Source: an uncultured Oscillospiraceae bacterium (GTDB taxonomy: Bacteria; Bacillota; Clostridia; Oscillospirales; Ruminococcaceae). From it: 22,176 nt of DNA. This document shows positions 8,552 to 14,446 of the stretch, in pieces; within the stretch, counting starts at the first letter, position 1; the number at the start of each line of letters is the position of its first letter. The DNA lies in the NCBI GenBank assembly GCA_900552945.1, contig USBI01000028.1, positions 1-22,176 of the forward strand. The letters are read 5' to 3'. The position numbers and the translations under genes were made by a program. Below the pieces are notes generated by a model that did no database searches, was not told where the DNA came from, and saw only the letters and a list, made by a program, of their open reading frames with translations.

Positions 8552-8896
8552 TCATTCTCCCCCTCTCAGGCCGTTTGACCAGAGGCGGCCGCAGGCTTCA
8601 AACATCCGCAGGCGGGTGCTCATTAGGGTAATGCCGCGTTCATTTGCGAGTTCGATCATTGCGTCGTCCGGTTTTTTTCCGCGCACAAAAATAATACAGT
8701 GCATGTCCATCATATCCGCGGTCCGGACCACCTGAGGATTTACAAGCCCGGTAAGCAGGCAGGACTGGTCTTTTACGTAGGCCAGAACGTCGCTCATCAT
8801 ATCGGAACCACAGGCAGTATGTACCTCCGCGTTCATATTTTCCTCGCCGCAGATCACATTTGCTTCCAAAATTTGTTTAATTTCTCCGATTTTCAT
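8552..8896 (-). CDS. DRTGG domain protein (first copy)
   Basis: 114 residues, the first gene of the minus-strand hydrogenase-associated operon. The start at 8894-8896 has GGAG seven bases upstream, and a strong promoter lies about 70-100 bases upstream. The sequence MKIGEIKQILEANVICGEEN, then VHTACGSDMMSDVLAYV, TGLVNPQVVRTADMMDMHCI and ANERGITLMSTRLRMFEACG, fits the DRTGG fold (small alpha/beta domain with a conserved Asp-Met-Met-Ser-Asp region). Stand-alone DRTGG proteins are linked to hydrogenase and energy metabolism genes in clostridia, but no activity is established. It differs enough from the second copy (6356-6688) that the duplication is not recent. Several cysteines (16, 29, 46, 67, 101) are scattered and form no cluster motif. 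Confidence 0.82.
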   Translation of the reverse strand: MKIGEIKQILEANVICGEENMNAEVHTACGSDMMSDVLAYVKDQSCLLTGLVNPQVVRTADMMDMHCIIFVRGKKPDDAMIELANERGITLMSTRLRMFEACGRLWSNGLRGGE

Positions 8897-8967
8897 AGTG
8901 TTACTCCATTCCTCCAGCAGGCGTCGCCATTTGGAAAGCAGTTTAATGGTTCGGGAAAGATAAATTC

Positions 8968-8995
8968 ATTATACCATTTACACAGAAAATTTCAA
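8968..8995 (-). promoter_or_regulatory. Sigma-A promoter of the sensory hydrogenase operon
   Basis: On the minus strand, -35 TTGAAA (8990-8995) and -10 TATAAT (8968-8973) are 16 bases apart, and a TGG before the -10 gives an extended -10. The transcript should start near 8961, about 65 bases before the first DRTGG start codon. It faces away from the hydC promoter. Confidence 0.82.
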
Positions 8996-9017
8996 CGATT
9001 TTATGAATTATGAATAG

Positions 9018-9037
9018 TTCGAGAATGCATTCACGAA
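9018..9037. promoter_or_regulatory. Candidate operator dyad
   Basis: TTCGAGAATGCATTCACGAA is symmetric at 18 of 20 positions, with a perfect GAATGCATTC core. It lies between the two divergent promoters, 22 bases upstream of the minus-strand -35 and about 70 upstream of the plus-strand -10. The shape fits a dimeric regulator. I cannot name the protein, and no regulator gene of a classical DNA-binding type lies in the window. Confidence 0.5.
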
Positions 9038-9107
9038 ATTTATAAAAAATTTACAATTAAATTTGTATAAAGATTCCTGAAATGTTATAGCATTTGTGTA
9101 TTTTTGA

Positions 9108-9116
9108 TGATATAAT
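9108..9116 (+). promoter_or_regulatory. Extended -10 promoter of the hydCBA operon
   Basis: TGA followed by a perfect TATAAT (9111-9116) forms an extended -10. No good -35 sits at the usual distance (TAGCAT at 9088-9093), which fits a promoter that depends on the extended -10 or on an activator. Transcription would start near 9123. Confidence 0.65.
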
Positions 9117-9220
9117 ACATGATAACTGCGGACCGCTTATCAAATTTCACAAAACAAAGCGGTTCAGGGTGGCATCCGGTTTTTTTCGGGCGTCACATTT
9201 TTATGAGGAGGGCATATTTT

Positions 9221-9718
9221 ATGGCTAAAACAAGCAGTACATTGCCGTTTAGCGGAACACCTGAGCAGGAAGCTCAACTCAAAGCGTTTATTGAGGAGCA
9301 CAAGGATCAGGGCGGCGCATTGATGCCGGTATTGCAAAAAGCGCAGGAGATTTACGGGTACCTGCCGGTGGAAGTTCAGCAGATGATTTCCGACGGCCTT
9401 GGCGTGTCCATGTCCGAAATCTATGGCGTTATTACGTTCTATTCACAATTCACGCTCAGCCCGAAAGGTCTGTACAAAATCTCGGTTTGCCTTGGTACGG
9501 CATGTTACGTCAAAGGTTCCGGTGATGTGTACAACCGTTTGTCGCAACGCCTTGGCATTGAAAACGGCGAGTGCACAGCGGACGGACGGTTTTCTCTGGA
9601 AGCCTGCCGCTGCATCGGCGCATGCGGTCTTGCTCCGGTTTTGACGGTAAATGACGACGTTTACGGCCGTCTTACCGTGGATGACGTAGACGAGATCCTC
9701 GCGAAATACGCGGAATAA
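9221..9718 (+). CDS. hydC: NuoE-like [2Fe-2S] subunit of the bifurcating hydrogenase (HydC)
   Basis: 165 residues, a normal length for the family. The start at 9221 follows AGGAGGG by eight bases. The N-terminal helical part (about 15-75) is followed by a thioredoxin-like fold that binds one [2Fe-2S] cluster through Cys90 and Cys95 (CLGTAC) and Cys131 and Cys135 (CIGAC). In electron-bifurcating hydrogenases this subunit completes the HydABC core, passing electrons near the flavin site of HydB. It is the first gene of the plus-strand operon, followed after five bases by a GHKL ATPase. The product is soluble, with no signal or membrane segment. The call rests on the motif pattern and on the hydB and hydA genes downstream. 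Confidence 0.95.
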   Translation: MAKTSSTLPFSGTPEQEAQLKAFIEEHKDQGGALMPVLQKAQEIYGYLPVEVQQMISDGLGVSMSEIYGVITFYSQFTLSPKGLYKISVCLGTACYVKGSGDVYNRLSQRLGIENGECTADGRFSLEACRCIGACGLAPVLTVNDDVYGRLTVDDVDEILAKYAE

Positions 9719-9723
9719 CCGCT

Positions 9724-10281
9724 ATGCAGGAACTGTCACTGAATATTTTGGACATTGCGAAGAACTCTGTTCGTGCAGGTGCCTCCAAAATTGAGATCAC
9801 AGTTGAAAAATGTACGGCTGACAAACGCCTTGATATTACGATCGAAGATGACGGCTGCGGTATGACGCCGGAACAGGTTGAGCATGTGACTGATCCGTTT
9901 TTCACAACCCGCACCACCCGAAGCATCGGGCTGGGAGTACCGCTTTTTAAAATGACGGCGGAAATGACGGGCGGTTCGTTTGAAATCCGCTCGCAGCCCG
10001 GCAAAGGCACGGTGGTGACTGCACATTATCATTACGGGCATATTGACATGCTTCCCCTGGGCGATCTTCCGGCGACCGTGACGGCGCTGATCGCGGGCAG
10101 CCCGAAAATCCGGTTCGTTTACCGGTATAAGGTGGACGGACAGGAGTTTGTGCTGGATACCGATGAGATCAAGGCAGTGCTGGAAGGGGTGGATATCACT
10201 TCCAGCGAGATCCTCACATTTCTTGGCCAGATGGTGGCAGAAAACTCAGAAGAAATTGATCGTTTACATCCCGAAACATAA
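9724..10281 (+). CDS. GHKL ATP-binding protein of the hydrogenase operon
   Basis: 185 residues. A histidine-kinase-like ATPase domain fills the first 110 or so: N box LNILDIAKNSVRAGAS (Asn14), G1 box DDGCGM and a G2 region TTRSIGLGVPLFKM. There is no dimerisation/His-phosphotransfer domain, sensor domain or membrane segment, so it is not a complete histidine kinase. About 75 C-terminal residues (from MLPLGDLPATVTALIAGSP on) match no domain I recognise. The start at 9724 is five bases after the hydC stop with only a poor ribosome binding site, so translation is probably coupled. The gene is a regular companion of clostridial bifurcating hydrogenase operons; its job is unknown, with redox-linked regulation or assembly as options. 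Confidence 0.88.
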   Translation: MQELSLNILDIAKNSVRAGASKIEITVEKCTADKRLDITIEDDGCGMTPEQVEHVTDPFFTTRTTRSIGLGVPLFKMTAEMTGGSFEIRSQPGKGTVVTAHYHYGHIDMLPLGDLPATVTALIAGSPKIRFVYRYKVDGQEFVLDTDEIKAVLEGVDITSSEILTFLGQMVAENSEEIDRLHPET

Positions 10282-10307
10282 CAACAGACAAGGTGGTGCA
10301 CTTTTTC

Positions 10308-10676
10308 ATGAAAAGTTTAGCGGAATTACAGGCAATTCGCGACAAAGTAAAAAACAGTGTAGTCATTCGTGAGAACAACGACATTGATTACCGCATCGCG
10401 GTCGGTATGGCGACCTGTGGTATTGCGGCGGGTGCCCGTCCGGTGCTCAACGCGGCAAGCGAAGAGGTTGCAAAACGCGGCCTGCACAATGTAATGGTCA
10501 CCCAGACCGGATGCATCGGCATTTGTAAGTTTGAGCCGGTGGTAGAGGTGTTTGAGACCGACGGCAAAAAAACGACCTATGTGAAAATGACAGCTGAAAA
10601 AATGGTAAGAGTAATCAACGACCATATTGTAAACGGTAATGTTGTTACCGAGTATACAATTGGCGCGAACGCATAA
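10308..10676 (+). CDS. Small thioredoxin-like [2Fe-2S] ferredoxin-domain protein
   Basis: 122 residues from ATG 10308, with AGGTGG 11 bases upstream; in-frame GTG codons at 10293 and 10296 overlap that site and are less likely. The core reads VGMATCGIAAGARP then TQTGCIGICKFEP, with Cys37, Cys69 and Cys73. This is the fold of the NuoE/HydB N-terminal domain. Usual members bind [2Fe-2S] with four Cys, but only three conserved positions are visible here, with no Cys four residues from Cys37. The CGIAAGA version is, as I recall, typical of this hydrogenase-operon subfamily. It could be an electron shuttle or a regulatory iron-sulfur protein. It sits between the GHKL ATPase and hydB in the same operon (13 bases before hydB). 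Confidence 0.88.
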   Translation: MKSLAELQAIRDKVKNSVVIRENNDIDYRIAVGMATCGIAAGARPVLNAASEEVAKRGLHNVMVTQTGCIGICKFEPVVEVFETDGKKTTYVKMTAEKMVRVINDHIVNGNVVTEYTIGANA

Positions 10677-10689
10677 GGAGGATTAATCA

Positions 10690-12477
10690 ATGTATCGTTC
10701 TCATGTACTGGTATGCGGTGGTACCGGCTGTACTTCCTCCGGTTCAGAGCAGATCATAACCGAGCTCGAAAAAGAAATCAAAGCGGTTGGGCTGGAAGAG
10801 GAAGTCAAGGTCGTTAAGACCGGATGCTTCGGCCTGTGTGCACTCGGCCCGATCATGATCGTTTACCCGGAAGGAAGCTTCTATTCCCGCGTTCATCCGG
10901 AAGATATCAAAGAAATCGTTGATGAGCACCTTCTCAAAGGCCGTATCGTCAAACGCCTTCTTTACAGTGAAACGGTTGAGGATGACCACATCAAATCCCT
11001 CAACGAGACCGACTTCTACAAAAAACAGCATCGTGTTGCTCTGCGTAACTGCGGTGTTATCAACCCTGAAAATATCGATGAATACATAGCGGTAGACGGT
11101 TACCAGGCGCTTGGTAAATGTCTGACCGAGTACACTCCGGAACAGGTCGTTCAGGTCATTAAAGATTCCGGCCTTCGTGGACGCGGCGGCGCTGGTTTCC
11201 CGACTGGTGTGAAATGGTCTTTCGCGGCTGCCAATCAGGCGGACCAGAAATATGTCTGCTGTAACGCTGACGAAGGTGACCCGGGCGCGTTCATGGACCG
11301 TTCGGTTCTGGAAGGTGACCCGCACGCGGTCATTGAGGCGATGGCGATCGCCGGTTACGCAATCGGTGCTTCTCAGGGCTACATTTATGTTCGTGCAGAG
11401 TATCCGATCGCGGTTAAGCGTTTGCAGATCGCAATTGGACAGGCGAGAGAATACGGCCTGCTCGGTAAAGATATTTTCGGAAGCGGCTTTGATTTTGACC
11501 TTGACCTGCGTTTGGGCGCCGGTGCGTTCGTCTGCGGTGAGGAGACCGCATTGATGACCTCCATCGAGGGCAAACGCGGTGAGCCGAGATGCCGTCCTCC
11601 GTTCCCGGCGGTAAAAGGTTTGTTCGGCAAACCGACCGTTCTTAACAACGTAGAGACCTATGCGAATATTCCTCAGATCATTCTGAAGGGCGCTGACTGG
11701 TTCTCGTCCATGGGTACCGAGAAGTCCAAGGGAACAAAAGTATTTGCGCTCGGCGGCAAGATTCACAACACCGGTCTTGTTGAGGTTCCGATGGGAACCA
11801 CCCTGCGTGAGATCGTTGAGGAAATCGGCGGCGGCATTCCGAACGGTAAAAAGTTCAAAGCGGCTCAGACCGGTGGTCCTTCCGGTGGATGTATCCCGGC
11901 AGAGCATCTTGATGTGCCGATCGATTACGACAACCTGCTTGCCATCGGTTCCATGATGGGCTCCGGCGGTTTGATCGTTATGGATGAAGACAACTGCATG
12001 GTCGATATTGCGAAATTCTTCCTGGAGTTTACCGTTGATGAATCCTGCGGTAAATGTACGCCGTGCCGTGTTGGTACCAAACGTCTTTATGAAATGCTCG
12101 ATAAAGTCACCAAAGGTCAGGGAACTCTGGAAGACCTTGATAAGATGGAAGAGCTCTGCTACCACATCAAGGCGAATTCCCTCTGCGGCCTTGGACAGAC
12201 TGCACCGAACCCGGTACTCTCCACCCTGCGCTATTTCCGTGACGAATATGTTGCGCACGTTGTTGACAAGAGATGCCCGGCGGGTGTTTGTAAAGAACTG
12301 CTGAGCTATGAGATTGATCCGACCAAGTGTAAAGGCTGCACACTCTGCTCGAGAGTCTGCCCGGTCGGCGCGATCAGCGGAACCGTCAAACAGCCGCATA
12401 CCATTGATAAGAATAAGTGCATTAAGTGCGGCGCTTGTATGGAAAAATGTAAGTTTGCGGCAATCGAGAAGAAATAA
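10690..12477 (+). CDS. hydB: NuoF-like NADH/flavin subunit of the bifurcating hydrogenase (HydB)
   Basis: 595 residues; start after AAGGAGGA. Domains in order are a thioredoxin-like [2Fe-2S] domain (Cys9, 14, 46, 50), the NuoF FMN/NAD(H) domain with GRGGAGFPTGVKW (164-176), an SLBB-like region, a [4Fe-4S] domain with SCGKCTPCR (Cys453/456/459 and Cys499), and a C-terminal 2[4Fe-4S] ferredoxin domain (Cys547/550/553/557 and Cys577/580/583/587). A CPAGVC pair (529, 534) just before the last domain may help bind a structural zinc, as I recall for HydABC complexes. The FMN site takes electrons from NADH and joins them with those of reduced ferredoxin for H2 formation in HydA. The N-terminal and C-terminal extra domains separate HydB from respiratory NuoF. 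It is followed after 16 bases by hydA. Confidence 0.97.
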   Translation: MYRSHVLVCGGTGCTSSGSEQIITELEKEIKAVGLEEEVKVVKTGCFGLCALGPIMIVYPEGSFYSRVHPEDIKEIVDEHLLKGRIVKRLLYSETVEDDHIKSLNETDFYKKQHRVALRNCGVINPENIDEYIAVDGYQALGKCLTEYTPEQVVQVIKDSGLRGRGGAGFPTGVKWSFAAANQADQKYVCCNADEGDPGAFMDRSVLEGDPHAVIEAMAIAGYAIGASQGYIYVRAEYPIAVKRLQIAIGQAREYGLLGKDIFGSGFDFDLDLRLGAGAFVCGEETALMTSIEGKRGEPRCRPPFPAVKGLFGKPTVLNNVETYANIPQIILKGADWFSSMGTEKSKGTKVFALGGKIHNTGLVEVPMGTTLREIVEEIGGGIPNGKKFKAAQTGGPSGGCIPAEHLDVPIDYDNLLAIGSMMGSGGLIVMDEDNCMVDIAKFFLEFTVDESCGKCTPCRVGTKRLYEMLDKVTKGQGTLEDLDKMEELCYHIKANSLCGLGQTAPNPVLSTLRYFRDEYVAHVVDKRCPAGVCKELLSYEIDPTKCKGCTLCSRVCPVGAISGTVKQPHTIDKNKCIKCGACMEKCKFAAIEKK

Positions 12478-12493
12478 GGGGAGAAGTACCGAG

Positions 12494-14239
12494 ATGGAAA
12501 ATGTAAACATTAAAATCAACGGAATTCCATACAGCGTACCGAAGAACTATACCATTCTTCAGGCTGCACGCGCCAATGGAATTGAAATTCCGACGCTTTG
12601 CTATTTGAAAGACATCAACGCCATCGGTGCCTGCCGTATCTGTGTGGTTGAAGTAAAGGGCGCCAGAAGCCTTGTCGCCGCATGTGTTTATCCGGTCAAC
12701 GAGGGAATGGAAGTCACCACCAATTCTCCGGCGGTTCTGAAAGCAAGAAAGCTCACGCTGGAGCTCATCCTTTCCACCCATGACAAAAAATGTCTTTCCT
12801 GTGTGCGCAGTGAAAACTGCGAATTGCAGAAACTTTGTAAGGACTACGGCGTAGATGATGTTGATTTCTATGCCGGTGCGAATGATCATTACGAGATCGA
12901 CGCTTCCGCGCCGCATATGTATCGTGATAACAACAAATGTATCCTTTGCCGTCGCTGTGTAGCTGCCTGCGGCATTCAGCAGAGTGTATCGGTCATTGGG
13001 CCGATCGAACGTGGTTTCAAAACCCATATCGGCAGTTCGTTTGACAAACCGCTCAATGAGACCGCTTGCGTATCCTGCGGACAGTGCATCGTCGCTTGCC
13101 CGACCGGCGCGCTTTCCGAGCGGGATGACACCGACAAGGTTTGGGAAGCTCTTAACGATCCGACCAAACATGTCATCGTCAACACCGCGCCGTCCATTCG
13201 CGTTACACTTGGCGAAGCCTTCGGCATGCCGGTAGGCACCAACGTAAAAGGCAAGATGGTAGCAGCCCTCCGCCGTCTTGGCTTTGACAAGGTGTTCGAT
13301 ACGGATTTCTCTGCGGACCTTACCATTATGGAAGAGGCGCATGAGTTCCTTGACCGTGTTCAGAACGGCGGAGCGCTTCCGCTGATCACCTCCTGTTCGC
13401 CGGGTTGGGTTAAATTCTGCGAGCATAATTTCCCGGATATGATTGACAACCTTTCTTCCTGCAAATCGCCGCAGCAGATGTTCGGCGCGGTCATTAAGAC
13501 CTATTACGCGGAGAAGAACGGCCTTGATCCGAAAGATATCGTAGTCGTCAGCATCATGCCTTGTACTGCGAAAAAGTTTGAGGTTGGCCGTGATCATCAG
13601 GATGCAGCCGGTGTTCCGGATGTGGATATCGCTTTGACCACCAGAGAACTTTCCCGCATGATCAAACGCGCGGGTCTTGTCTTTGCAGAGCTGCCGGATG
13701 AAGAGTTTGACAATCCGCTTGGTGAGTCCACCGGCGCGGCAGTTATCTTTGGTGCGACCGGCGGCGTTATGGAAGCGGCGCTTCGTACAGCGGTTGAGAA
13801 ACTGACCGGCGAAGAGCTGGGCAATGTTGACTTTACCGAAGTTCGCGGTACTGCCGGCATCAAAGAAGCAACCTATAATGTTGCGGGTATGGATGTTAAC
13901 GTGGCGGTTGCTTCCGGTCTTGCCAATGCCCGTGAGCTGCTTGAGAAAGTACGTTCCGGTGAAAAGAATTACCACTTCATCGAGATCATGGCTTGCCCGG
14001 GTGGCTGTGTAAACGGCGGCGGTCAGCCAATTCAGCCTGCTGGTGTGCGTAACTTTGTGGATCTGCGTGCTGAACGTGCGAAAGCGATTTATGAAGAGGA
14101 TAAGAACCTGCCGATTCGTAAATCCCACGAAAATCCGATGATCAAAACCATTTACGATGAGTTCTTCGGTGAGCCGGGCAGCGTGAAAGCCCATCACATT
14201 TTGCATACCCAGTATGTGGACCGCAGCAATGTAAAATAA
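12494..14239 (+). CDS. hydA: [FeFe]-hydrogenase catalytic subunit, electron-bifurcating type (HydA)
   Basis: 581 residues from ATG 12494, with GGGGAG ten bases upstream. Cluster sites in order: N-terminal [2Fe-2S] (Cys36/47/50/64), His-ligated [4Fe-4S] (His96, Cys100/103/109), 2[4Fe-4S] (Cys149/152/155/159 and Cys192/195/198/202), and the H-cluster domain with L1 TSCSPGW (299-305), L2 MPCTAKK (355-361) and L3 MACPGGCVNGGGQP (499-512). The small-subunit-like tail (about 527-581) is present. The enzyme makes H2 from protons at the H-cluster, using electrons delivered by HydB and HydC. L1 has Ser302 where the CpI enzyme has the ligand Cys300, and Cys323 in SSCKSPQQ where CpI has Ala; I recall this pair as common in trimeric enzymes. 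It is the last gene of the operon. Maturases HydE, HydF and HydG are not in the window. Confidence 0.97.
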   Translation: MENVNIKINGIPYSVPKNYTILQAARANGIEIPTLCYLKDINAIGACRICVVEVKGARSLVAACVYPVNEGMEVTTNSPAVLKARKLTLELILSTHDKKCLSCVRSENCELQKLCKDYGVDDVDFYAGANDHYEIDASAPHMYRDNNKCILCRRCVAACGIQQSVSVIGPIERGFKTHIGSSFDKPLNETACVSCGQCIVACPTGALSERDDTDKVWEALNDPTKHVIVNTAPSIRVTLGEAFGMPVGTNVKGKMVAALRRLGFDKVFDTDFSADLTIMEEAHEFLDRVQNGGALPLITSCSPGWVKFCEHNFPDMIDNLSSCKSPQQMFGAVIKTYYAEKNGLDPKDIVVVSIMPCTAKKFEVGRDHQDAAGVPDVDIALTTRELSRMIKRAGLVFAELPDEEFDNPLGESTGAAVIFGATGGVMEAALRTAVEKLTGEELGNVDFTEVRGTAGIKEATYNVAGMDVNVAVASGLANARELLEKVRSGEKNYHFIEIMACPGGCVNGGGQPIQPAGVRNFVDLRAERAKAIYEEDKNLPIRKSHENPMIKTIYDEFFGEPGSVKAHHILHTQYVDRSNVK

Positions 14240-14244
14240 GGTTT

Positions 14245-14276
14245 AAAAAGCTCCTCCAAAACGGAGGAGCTTTTTT
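14245..14276 (+). terminator. Intrinsic terminator of the hydCBA operon
   Basis: AGCTCCTCC (14249-14257) pairs with GGAGGAGCT (14263-14271) across a 5-base loop, preceded by five A and followed by six T. It begins five bases after the hydA stop. Confidence 0.93.
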
Positions 14277-14307
14277 GTTGCGTTCTGCCGAAAAGTGCGT
14301 TTTTGTA

Positions 14308-14336
14308 TTTACAATTCGTTCATAATACAGTAAAAT
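14308..14336 (+). promoter_or_regulatory. Sigma-A promoter of the uracil permease gene
   Basis: TTTACA (14308-14313) and TAAAAT (14331-14336) are 17 bases apart, each one mismatch from consensus. Transcription would begin near 14343, leaving a leader of about 104 bases. Confidence 0.65.
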
Positions 14337-14365
14337 AAAGGACAAAGTTTAAATCTATGCCCGCT

Positions 14366-14414
14366 CCTGCCGGTCGCGGCCGGTGGGATTTTTTACGGCG
14401 TCTTTCGCCGTTTT
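14366..14414 (+). promoter_or_regulatory. Tandem hairpin leader (possible attenuator) before the uracil permease
   Basis: The first hairpin pairs CCTGCCGG (14366-14373) with CCGGTGGG (14380-14387), including two G-T pairs, and is followed by ATTTTTT, like an intrinsic terminator. The second pairs ACGGCG (14395-14400) with CGCCGT (14406-14411) and ends in four T. Both lie in the leader ahead of the start codon, a place where pyrimidine genes are often attenuated. I found no clear PyrR binding loop, so the controlling factor is unknown. Confidence 0.5.
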
Positions 14415-14446
14415 CGGGCGGTCAAACAAATCTGGAGGGCTTGGGT

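Larger units (their letters stand above)
8897..9220. promoter_or_regulatory. Divergent intergenic control region between the two hydrogenase operons
   Basis: This 324-base stretch has no gene. It is AT-rich in the middle and holds the minus-strand promoter (8968-8995), a 20-bp dyad (9018-9037), a shorter dyad TACAA-N6-TTGTA (9052-9056 and 9063-9067), and a plus-strand extended -10 (9108-9116). A leader of about 98 bases before hydC contains a 7-bp hairpin (9132-9138 with 9157-9163, 18-base loop). No Rex-type TTGTTAA-N4-TTAACAA site was found. An open frame reaching back to 9119 is not used, because it would start at the promoter. Confidence 0.75.

Noticed and set aside
9165..9187. AGGGTGGCATCCGG before a T run, similar to the T-box motif AGGGTGGNACCGCG
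   Set aside because: The match is imperfect, only about 40 transcribed bases lie upstream, there is no stem I or specifier loop, and the gene is not an amino-acid or tRNA gene.
9119..9220. Upstream start for hydC at 9119
   Set aside because: It overlaps the predicted transcription start right after the -10 element; ATG 9221 has a strong ribosome binding site and family-typical length.
12308..12493. Upstream in-frame start for hydA inside hydB
   Set aside because: The extra residues are the out-of-frame reading of the hydB ferredoxin domain; ATG 12494 follows its own site.
10744..12519. Long open frame antisense to hydB (about 590 codons)
   Set aside because: The sense strand codes for an unmistakable NuoF-like subunit; the antisense product has biased low-similarity composition and no start signals. 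The same holds for the antisense frames over hydA (12422-14206), hppA (3334-4404) and argS (20239-21213).
14357..14446. Thirty-codon N-terminal extension of the uracil permease
   Set aside because: It covers the leader hairpins, has no ribosome binding site, and family members begin close to VLGVQHLFAMFG; ATG 14447 has GGAGGG at good spacing.
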